Below are positions 56,401 through 64,000 of a DNA stretch of 64,000 nt, in pieces (positions within the stretch are counted from its first letter, which is position 1; every line of letters begins with the position of its first letter). The translations under genes and the position numbers were made by a program. The stretch is from positions 284,132 through 348,131 of the forward strand of contig NMRB01000037.1 in the NCBI GenBank assembly GCA_002633025.1. Reading direction: 5' to 3'. The notes beneath the pieces are model-generated. The model did not search any database. It saw nothing but the letters and a program-made list of their open reading frames with translations, and was not told the origin of the DNA. The stretch comes from Notospermus geniculatus (Eukaryota; Nemertea; Pilidiophora; Heteronemertea; Lineidae).

Positions 56401-59400
56401 ATTGAGGCAGAGTTAAATACTCACCTCGTTGAATATCGGATAGAGAATCTTTATGGCACCATGGCTGTAGCATTTATCGTACGTGCTCCGCCTCATCCGA
56501 CCATCAGCTTTATTTGCATACTGAATCGACATTGGTCCAATCAGTGGCTCAAACAGCTTGAAGAGACATGCTGTAAGATTAGAGTAATCTCGTTAAAAAC
56601 TTGGAGGACATCTCGATGACTGTGTCTCAGCGCCACCTGTCACTGGCAGGGTTTCCGCCAGAGGGTAAAATTCCGTACCCTTAAATTTTTCCAGGGTACG
56701 GATCCGTACCCTCAAAAACGTTGGGTAACCATTTTTCCATGACATGCCGGATGAAACCAAACAACCGGCATGATCGGCGCGGGGATTCTATGCTTCAAAA
56801 TACACCTAAAATGGCACCAAACATCGTTTAAAACCTTTTAAAAAATCACCCAAAAAAAATTTTTCGAAAATTTTTTTTATTTTTTTCCATTTTTTTTCAA
56901 AATTTTTTTTTTCCGTACCCTCATTTTTTTTCTGGCGGAAACCCTGACTGGGCATTCGAACCAGACTACAGTGTGAACACCTCACAAATCGTCCTTCATC
57001 ATTTTTATCTTCTTTAATATCATGTTTAGGTTGTGGCGAGTTTGCTAGCAGACTCAACTTCTATTTTATCCACCTGCTGCCACCTTGTCTCATCTTGCCC
57101 TGACAAGTGTTCCTATCACTCCTACTCTCGCTCAATCCACCCTTGCCTGATACTACCCACATTTCCACTCTCACTGCCACCCGAGAGACGAGTGGCCAGT
57201 CACAGCTCTCTCTGAGCTATTACCTCGCCTCCAGGAACAGAGCAATGATTGAACGAAGTACACGAAATACGTAGTGTATGTAACCGAATACACCTAGGCT
57301 CGAGGTGAATCAACAGAGCAAACATGGCGGCTTTAGAATTTCGATATGTCGCTTGGAGTCAGAAATTTGTGGAAAATACAATGTTTCGTCGCTAGCTTCA
57401 CATCAGAAGGATACTATTCATGTGTTTGCATCAGGGAAGGACTTGTTTGTGTCACATAGATGAGAGTGCCATTTCAAAAAATTCCCGGAAATTAGTCATG
57501 ACCCCAGAAGTCAAAGTCCCAAATCTGCCATTCAATCCACTGTCTTGGAACAGGCCATGATATGCGATGACAATCACGATATTCACTGGTCAATTCGTCC
57601 TGACGGCCCGCCGCCATGTTGGCGCCATCCCTGTCATCAAATCCTGGCGGTAGATCATGGAACCAGTCTAGGATTGTTGGTGGTTGGATGTAAAACCGGG
57701 ACCTGGAACAGCACAGGTGCCAGAACGAAGCCAAATCGAAAAATCGAGATTTTTTTGGGCAGCGCCCGCTCCCGGAAATCCGGGAATTCCCGGAAAACTC
57801 TCAANATGACAGCAGAACAAATACATGTAGTTTTACTGGGTCACTCATAAACCAGTATACACTGACTCAGGAATACATTATAAGAAAAAAATTAACACGG
57901 GCCATAACTTCTTACATATTTACATGTATATGACAGCTCACTATTGTATCCCCCTCTCCTCTCAACCTCCACTGTTCACACATAACAGGGCTCGAAAAGT
58001 AGCTGTTTTCATCGCCATTGGCGACAGGATTTTCCCATTTGTCTATAAAGGATTTTGTCAACTTCGTCATTTGGCTTCGAAAATTCCTTGATTTTCACCA
58101 TTTTAATCGCCATAAGTCCTTTCTATTTCCATTGGCAGTATCTCAATCATAGATATTTGGCTATGAAAATTTGTAGACATTTAACCAAACGGCTACCTTT
58201 GAACAAGAGAACTTTTCGCACACTGCATAACACCAAAAATAGTGTCGTTTGAATTTGTTAATACCAGAGACATTATAAATGTCCTGTAAGTCAATATTAG
58301 CCACATGCAAGTGTCTCTACGTAACTAAAGGCGACTCTCCACGTGCAAGTTTTCTTGGGGTTTTCTTGCGCAAGTTGGCTCTCTATGGGCAATTCAACTG
58401 CGAGCAGTTGCTTATGTCATTGGTCCCAGCGTAAGCCGTGAGGAACAAATAATGGTGAATTGCCCATTGTGAGCCAACTTGCGCAAGAAAACTTTCACGT
58501 GGAGAGCCGCCTTAAGATGTCCGGCGAAATGAAGAATGTATAGCTTACTCTCCCTGCTTTACACTACAGTTTTGTACTACATTCATTCATTCATTGTCAC
58601 ACGTATCAGGCACAGATCAGATATCTATTCAATGAACTTTCATTCAACTGAATGTATCATTCAAGTTTGACAAAAGTCCAGTACCAACCTACCTCGGATC
58701 AACAGGTTCAAGGCCTGGGACTGTTGTTGGTTTGCTGCGGCTCTGAAATCAACATTTAGAGTTAAAATGATCTTTAAAAACATGTGATTAAAGTGAAAAG
58801 ATACCTAACATGACAATTGACATCGGCCTATGGAAGTCAATTCCACCCATGTTAGCACGTGAGTCTTGAGAGAGGGTTTCCGTGGAAATCATAGGCGGAT
58901 CTGGGGAAGGGGGTGTTCGATAAACCCCCCCTTGGCGGCTGCGGTGACCATTTTTAAAAAAGCATTCTGGTTTAAGAGTTCATATTCAAAGTTGGTGTTC
59001 CCACAGCATTGATAGCAGATCCAATCGAAGGCCTATGATGTAATCCCCGCCACCACTCCCCTAGTCCCCAGGTGCCACGATGTAACCAGAGAGTAATGGG
59101 CGTCTCCAGGGGGTCGGGGGGGGGGTGCGAATGACCCCTTTTGGCAAAGAGTAGGCCCCTACCCTCACATTCGGAACGACTTTACGATCCCTGGTGTCAC
59201 GTCGGGTCGGTCATCGATTGATTGACGGAATAAGCCACATTGTTATGAAATAGGATTCCCAATTGTGTGGGATTCGTGACCAGGGATTCTGAAGTTAGTC
59301 TATGCCAAAAAAATAAACATTGATAAGTAGGCTACACCAGCCTACCGACTACTGGCTACCATGGCTACTGTGTCTGTGGTCTCTACGACCACGGTGTGTT

Positions 59401-60432
59401 GGAGGTTTTTTTTGATACACACCATAAGTATATGTAGAGAAGGTGAGGACACTCACTCTCCCAAAATGACAGGTCCGATTTTTAAACTCCCGATTTCACT
59501 GTAATTTAAGTCATGTCAGCCAGAAAAAACACATCGAACGTATCCTTTGTGAATTAAACTTTGCATCTGTGATATTCCTTTGAATGTTATTCCCCGATTA
59601 TGAGCAGAAAACGTCACTTTAAATGACGAAACTTCGAAAGCTTTCCGTGCGAGGGAGACCACCATGTTTAACCTCGCCTTCAGGTACATCTGGTGCGCAA
59701 TAACGCACCTACCGGCGCCCTCCGAAGTCTGGAAGATCATGGGTGCTAGGTTGGGAATAAGTCTGCCTCGCACCCATGATCTTGCAAACTTCGAAGGGTG
59801 CCGCCAGGTGCGTTATTGCGCACCAGATCTACCTGCAGGCGAGGTTAAACATGGCGGTCTCCCGCTGTACTGAGCCGAACGAAGTTTCGTCAATTAAAGT
59901 GCCGTTTTCTGCTCTTAATCAAGGAATAATATTCAAAGGAATATCGCAGATGCAAAGTTTAATTAGGCCTAACAAAGGATAGGCCTAGGTTCGATGTGTT
60001 TTTTCTGTGTGACTTGACTTGAACTTGGAGGAATTATACTGACAGTATAATTCCTCCAAGACTTGAATTAGGGCCTACAGTGAAATCGGGAGTTTAAAAA
60101 TCGGACCTGTCATTTTGGGAGAGCGAGTGTCCTCACCTTCTCTACATATACTTGGTGTGTATCAAAAAAAACCTCCAACACACCGTGCTACGACTACGTA
60201 CGTGCATTGCATGCATGCACGCACGTAAAAGCAGTGAGCAGAACAGCAGAGCATGAGCAGGCGAGGCAGGATGAGAGGGATCCATCAGTCATCACTAAAA
60301 AGCTTGGAATTTTACGCGATCAGTTCACAGACATACGAATTTTACAGGCAGACTACCTACTGGATACAAATATATAACAAGTGCAATCAAGGCAACAACA
60401 AATGTCACCGCAAATATGGCAAAATCGAGCAT
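50470..60432 (-). CDS. CYP20A1: Cytochrome P450 CYP20A1 (one exon not found)
   Basis: Exons (minus strand): 60432-60361, 58742-58693, [exon 3 not found], 56570-56425, 55390-55223, 54838-54766, 52840-52664, 51826-51706, 51423-51309, 51163-51099, 50728-50470 (TAA). Phases agree at every adjacent junction. The N-terminus MLDFAIFAVTFVVALIALVI is a membrane anchor almost identical to vertebrate CYP20A1. Further landmarks are YTFVWAEMERRL, the I-helix region YLVGGFHTTGN, the K-helix ExxR in DETLR (exon 51423), FDPDRFDPE, and the heme loop FSPFGFAGKRKCPGYRFAY with the cysteine ligand. CYP20A1 is an orphan P450 of the endoplasmic reticulum. About 60 residues, between PGLEPVDP and LFKLFEPLIG, should lie in 56571-58692, which contains a single N at 57805. 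Confidence 0.93.
52407..52549. mobile_element. 143-bp hairpin MITE in a CYP20A1 intron
   Basis: taggcttcctttacatagaa...tatgtaaaggaagcctta pair. The arms continue through gtatacg and gttaactggcgttttcg, with a loop around ttcacgaccgtgaa. Target duplication unclear. Confidence 0.75.
52968..53537. mobile_element. Inverted-repeat element with ACCGTATTTTC ends
   Basis: Left taccgtattttctgcacta and right gccggaaaatacggta are inverted. Both ends carry cgcaccg and gacccgca motifs. The interior has two copies of a 50-bp repeat (agtgacaactcggtactcga). No coding potential seen. Confidence 0.6.
53685..54697 (-). mobile_element. tRNA-derived SINE (minus) interrupted by a fold-back element
   Basis: The SINE tail and body are at 53685-53852 (from taaagtttgggtttatagtc). 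Its tRNA-like head is at 54579-54697 (ggattcgaacccgggatcct, a complementary B-box). Removing 53853-54578 and one CTG restores a sequence collinear with the SINE at 20876-21162. Confidence 0.88.
53853..54578. mobile_element. 726-bp fold-back MITE nested in a SINE
   Basis: Two arms of about 300 bp begin TAGTCCAYGAGCCAG and are nearly perfect inverted copies (tgagtaccaatttgcagaat; gtccatgtacagctaacttt). They flank a short loop near 54200. CTG is repeated directly on both sides (53850-53852 and 54579-54581), giving a 3-bp target duplication. Confidence 0.88.
55439..56248. mobile_element. MITE with AGCTCAGTTCGGGAAAGTT termini, interrupted near its left end
   Basis: The right end aactttcccgaactgagct complements the left end, which is split: AGCTC at 55439-55443, then the 55445-55789 insertion, then GCTCAGTTCGGGAAAGTTCT. 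The arms share ttggaaacg and ccgatat motifs. It lies in a CYP20A1 intron. Confidence 0.8.
55445..55789. mobile_element. CAGGGTTCGTACA MITE, copy 2, nested
   Basis: Near-identical to 16268-16611 (same ends and same internal ttcaaggac repeats). It is inserted five bases into another MITE, with GCTC repeated on both sides. Confidence 0.87.
56647..56946. mobile_element. 300-bp MITE with CAGGGTTTCCGCCAGA termini
   Basis: Inverted ends CAGGGTTTCCGCCAGAGG...CTGGCGGAAACCCTG are flanked by ACTGG on both sides (5-bp target duplication). The inner arms share ccgtaccctca. Same terminal family as 22004-22345. Confidence 0.85.
58325..58515. mobile_element. Hairpin MITE with TAAAGGCGACTCTCCACGTG ends
   Basis: Arms ggcgactctccacgtgcaag and its partner ctttcacgtggagagccgcc pair. 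Inner arms are cttgcgcaagttggctc and gagccaacttgcgcaag. It lies in the CYP20A1 interval where exon 3 is expected. Confidence 0.75.
59390..60187. mobile_element. 798-bp long inverted repeat in CYP20A1 intron 1
   Basis: Arms from CACGGTGTGTTGGAGG inward pair over about 360 bp each, with the centre near 59760. CTACGAC flanks both ends (59383-59389 and 60188-60194), a 7-bp target duplication. The right arm has an extra small hairpin at about 60025-60061 (cttggaggaattatactg and complement). Frames inside are not genes. Confidence 0.88.
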
Positions 60433-62003
60433 TTTGTTGGCGTTCAGCACCGCAATCTGGCAAAATCCGGTGACATGGCTGGCAGCATTCTCCCACAGCA
60501 CGGCTTCGGTCTCGCTACTCTTCCTACACTCGCACACACTGTCTCTGAGTGCGTGATGTTGCGCGAAGTAAAACCACTGCAGTGGGAGAATGGGCTGGAG
60601 GTTACGATCCGTACACTTCGACGATTTCCAGGCACACCGCAAGTCCAGCCATGGCGTCGCCAGCAAAGACCGGGAGGACAACCCTCCCAAATTGCCATTT
60701 CTAGGCCTACAGTAATGACGGTATATCGTCAGCAGCCCCAAGGGAAGGACATCCTTGATCAGGAGCTTCAGAAAACACCGACACGAGAGGTGGCACTGGC
60801 CCGGGGCACTGGAGGCTGGGGGGGGGGGGGGGGGGCCCNNNNNNNNNNNNNNNNNNNGGGGGGTGGCGCACAAGGGCGTGCTGGTGTGAGCCTGGAGAGG
60901 TGCACTGTGACATTTTTGTGAAAGCGGACTCTCCTGTGCCTTACACTAGCATAGGCATGAAATTTCACAGTATGCTGACGAGTAACAAGGTGTGCTCCGG
61001 AGGGGGGTCTTTCCCAGAGAATTTTGGACTCGATCTTGATGCTCTGAGAGGTTATTTCAGTGCCAAAATTTACAGGGTTACAAGGTTGATTTTTTCTGCT
61101 TGCCCAGAGGGAATTCTTTCAGATTTCACAACAGCCAGACAATACTGAAAGTGACAAACATTTTGGTCTCAACCTGCCGAGCTAAAGAGCGTCCTGCGAC
61201 TGGTTTTGCCAGAGCGGTCACATATTCTAAGATCCCTCGCTGAACAATAAGACCGGACTTTCATTCCAGGGGGACTTGGATTCCTTTCACACCTGCCTGA
61301 CCCGAAAGACCGTCCAGACATGGCCAAGCCACTATTAAACACCGGTCGATAATCCATTGAATGTTTTGTTTCCGACTGTATCGCTAATGCTAGGTAACAA
61401 GTTGATCACGCATGCAGGATCAAATTATTATTTTGTGTAAAGCAAAATATATACCGGTAGGACCCTTCGTATTGGGTCTATCAACCGTGTTTAGAAGAGC
61501 AGTGGGAATTTATTCGCAAATATTTTCTCAGTATGGGAGACTTTAACTTAGTCAGGGACTGAAGGTAAGTCGTTTATTCTGTCTTTTTACCCGTAAAAGC
61601 ATGCCCCTATCGCCACGTGATCATTTAACAGCCGATCAGGGTAAAATGACAAAGGAAGTAAACCCGTCGCCTCTCACGTTTGAAAAGCTCTAACCACTCA
61701 CGAGTCCAACACCGACCGGTGTAACATCTGCCAGTGTTCCCCATCTGTGAGTGTTCCCTATTGTCTGACGGAATAAGCGGCGACTTGACAATAGAGGAGA
61801 CAGAGAGAAACGTGTCGATCTATTTACCAGCCTTTCCCAAACAATAAGGGGGACACACTGACCCACAGAAACACTGGCAGATATAACACCGGTACGGCGT
61901 TCGGAGGCGGTTCGCTCACAGTATTGAAGGGACAGGTGTAACATCTGTGAGTGTTTCTGTAGCTCAGTGTTCTCCAACAATAGACGCGGGCTAGAATGGT
62001 TAT
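60433..62003. other. Intergenic region upstream of CYP20A1
   Basis: It contains a G-run of about 18 bases at a 19-N gap (60839-60857), a stretch like the end of the repeat near 18350-18430 (about 61120-61200), and inverted repeats of ctgtgagtgtt. No exon is convincing. Confidence 0.5.
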
Positions 62004-62135
62004 TAGGGAGTTTTCGCAAAGCCCCCGAAACGCCGACGCGCACGTCTATCCTTTTGTTCGGTGCTCTCGTTGTGGCATCGAACAATGGGTTTGGCGTTCG
62101 CGTTAGGGTTTCGGGGGCTTTGCGAAAACTCCCTA
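62004..62135. mobile_element. 132-bp MITE with TAGGGAGTTTTCGCAAAGCC ends, nested
   Basis: Inverted ends tagggagttttcgcaaagcc and its complement. It sits inside a larger inverted repeat whose arms are ctgacggaataagcggcgac (about 61766) and gttgccgcttaatccgtcag (about 62149). Confidence 0.75.
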
Positions 62136-62381
62136 TTGTTGGGTTAGTTGCCGCTTAATCCGTCAGGAGGGAAACAATAAGAAAAACACAGAAATACGGG
62201 GAACACTGATCGACATTACACCTGAGCTAAATGTATCCGGAGCTAAATGAGGCAGAAAATGGCAGGATTACCTTTTGTGTCTTCACTGAATGACAGCGAA
62301 TGGATGACACAAACAAATGTTGTTGACATTTTATGCGGCAATTCATCGCCATTGCATTTGGATTGCATTACCAGTCGGCAG

Positions 62382-62626
62382 TAGGGCCGTTTAGACGACA
62401 GGCAAAAATCCACATGCGATCCGACCGAATCCGATTGTGGTTCAAAACTCTTGCGTGTACGCGCTACCCAATGCGGTCCAATGTGGATTTAAAATGGTCC
62501 CGAATCCACATTGGACCACATACGACCACATTCAAATCTCGTCTAAACGCAAGTGAGACCCGATGTGGATCGAGCGGATCCAATCGGATTGAATCTGAAT
62601 GTGTTTTTTGGCTTGTCGTCTGCCCT
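62382..62626. mobile_element. TAGGGCCGTTTAGACGACA MITE, copy 1
   Basis: Inverted ends TAGGGCCGTTTAGACGACA...TGTCGTCTGCCCTA. The interior has atgtggatt and ccacattg motifs. A second copy in the opposite orientation is at 63096-63344. Confidence 0.85.
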
Positions 62627-62886
62627 AATGACACCGAATCGGCATTCAGCAATCCAGAATTTTCAGAATGATTCGATCATGTTTTATTGTCCTCAATGAA
62701 AAATCGATCACGTTCGATCTCAACGGCCTTGTTAATGGTCAATGCCTTGTTGGAATGGAATAAGTTCTGGCTTTAGAGACATGACGTCGGTGATGACGTC
62801 ACTTTCGCGCGGCACCGCCACAACTCGAGTTCCACAATGGATAAATGACCTAATAATGCCAATGGCCGTTCATTTAGGAGCATGGT

Positions 62887-63613
62887 ATGGGTAACCAACA
62901 GGGAAAAGGTGCGTCCGAGGAAGAAGGTGTCCTTTCACACTGGACCGCAGGTGAAGACTTGACGGAGGACAAGTTTGAAGAGAAAATCGTTCATGGTCTT
63001 CCAAATCATGTATTCTCTGTAAGTGTAGTCTGTCGAGCTTCTTATACACTTATACACTTTCAGTTGGAGTAGCAATTTAGTTTATTAGAAGTCAATAGGG
63101 CCGTTTAGACGACAAGCCAAAAAACCACATTCAGATTCAATCCGATTGGATCCCATCGACCCGCATCGTGTCTCATTTGCGTTTAGACGAGATTTTAATG
63201 TGGTCGTATGTGGTCCAATGTGGATTCGGGACCATTTTAAATCCACATTGGACCGCATTGGCTAGCATTTACACGCAAGAGTTTTGAACCACAATCGGAT
63301 TCGATCGGATCGCATGTGGATTTTTGCCTGTCGTCACGGCCCTAATGTTTCCCTCCCCTGACATGTTCAAGTAGGCTAGTCTGACGTTGGTTTCATTCTT
63401 GGGCTTGCACAAAACATGAAGGCCTACTTGTCGATGACATTTCAACTTCAAATCACTTCACGGTCGTCCATCTTTCAATTTCGTCTTTTCAGATATTTCA
63501 GAGTATCATTCGGAGTCTGCCATACGAAAATGTCTCGGATGAAGACATTGTTGAACTGTCTGGTCAAGTGGACCGAGTTCTAGTCGACCAACCCACCGAC
63601 ATAGTGAAGAAAG
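62887..63613 (+). CDS. Unrecognised gene, first two coding exons (runs off the window)
   Basis: Exon 1 is 62887-63018 (44 codons, starting MGNQQGKGASEEEG, donor ttctct|gtaagt). Exon 2 is 63493-63613 (acceptor cttttcag, starts IFQSIIRSLPYENVSDEDIV, donor aaag|gtaggt). The phase is 0 between them and exon 2 ends in phase 1, so the gene continues past 64000. Gly2 with a following polar stretch could be an N-myristoylation signal, though residue 6 is Gly and not Ser. The rest is acidic and probably helical. I do not recognise the family; two well-placed splice junctions make it likely real. It is head to head with CYP20A1, about 2.4 kb apart. Confidence 0.65.
63096..63344. mobile_element. TAGGGCCGTTTAGACGACA MITE, copy 2 (inverted relative to copy 1)
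   Basis: Same element as 62382-62626 in opposite orientation, lying in intron 1 of the gene at 62887. The last bases read cgtcacggccctaatg, slightly decayed. Confidence 0.85.
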
Positions 63614-63739
63614 GTAGGTGTCCCCAATAAGTTGGATTTATAAAACTGATTGATTGGACAGGGACAAAAGATTTATCTTTGTTGAGCGGGGCTAATTAAA
63701 AGCAATCTGCATTTTATTATAGCCTCACTTTCATTTTAG

Positions 63740-64000
63740 AGGTGCTCTAGTTCGAATTGCAAACATTACGATGTGCCACCTATTGTCAACTTCTGGTACT
63801 AACAAATCAGATAAAATCGAATTAAATCTCGCCTTTCACAACGCCTTTCAGAACCTTTTGTTTGTTTTTGAGCGTAAAATCATAAATATATTTCAGTTAC
63901 AAGAATATTTATCAAGATAGATATAAAAATAGATAACATTAATGTTTTGGTATACACGGTGCTGCCATCTGTCCGAGTAAAATAACTATTATAAGCAACC
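63740..64000. mobile_element. piggyBac-like MITE, copy 3 (cut by window end)
   Basis: It begins AGGTGCTCTAGTTCGAATTG and continues as the reverse complement of 1960-2264 (tgttttggtatacacggtgc near its end). The left flank is TTAG where the other copies have TTAA. Confidence 0.85.

Noticed and set aside
57492-57734. 80-codon minus-strand frame considered as the missing CYP20A1 exon 3
   Set aside because: It lacks the expected YGP...SFWxG-type sequence; no match to CYP20A1.
59516-59982. Frames on both strands that resemble each other
   Set aside because: They are the two arms of the 798-bp inverted repeat.

Overview
This is a window of animal nuclear DNA: spliced genes with GT-AG introns, long repeat-rich introns, no operons, and very many short non-autonomous DNA transposons. 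The gene set is a transgelin/calponin gene, an MFI (C11orf65-like) gene, PAPS-type sulfotransferases, an Ebony-type NRPS-like enzyme and CYP20A1. Neighbouring near-identical blocks differ mainly by synonymous changes and by transposon presence or absence. Both facts suggest a highly polymorphic invertebrate deuterostome; a lancelet (Branchiostoma) is my best guess, and a hemichordate or echinoderm is possible. The species is inference only.

Layout. About 0.3-16.05 kb is two tandem copies of one block, each carrying a complete four-exon minus-strand transgelin-like gene with identical protein by hand reading. At 17.6-25.3 kb lies a minus-strand, 13-exon homologue of C11orf65/MFI with two IQ motifs. 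At 25.3-29.3 kb is transposon-rich DNA with a short TTAGGG run. At 29.3-39.4 kb are three plus-strand intronless-CDS sulfotransferase genes: ST1 is divergent, while ST2 and ST3 lie in a duplicated block. At 41.6-47.0 kb are two copies of an Ebony-like gene. The first is cut off at a single undetermined base, after which the sequence restarts upstream of the second, complete copy. A minisatellite and a 411-base assembly gap follow. At 50.5-60.4 kb is a minus-strand CYP20A1 gene with ten of about eleven coding exons visible. From 62.9 kb the first two exons of an unrecognised plus-strand gene run off the window.

How the genes relate. They are unrelated in pathway: cytoskeleton, mitochondrial fission or cilia-linked protein, sulfation, beta-alanyl or amine conjugation, and an orphan P450. 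I see no co-regulated cluster. Three adjacent gene-sized duplications (transgelin, ST2/ST3, ebony), two of them with single-N joins in or beside them, make me suspect that two haplotypes were laid end to end by the assembler. Real tandem duplication is not excluded.

The rest is a rich record of transposition. It includes precise filled and empty site pairs, TTAA, TA, 5-, 6-, 7- and 8-bp target duplications, nested insertions, a tRNA-derived SINE split by a 726-bp fold-back element, a Helitron 3' end, and a repeated hammerhead-ribozyme-like motif. The transposon calls rest on termini and target duplications read by eye; no transposase gene was found.
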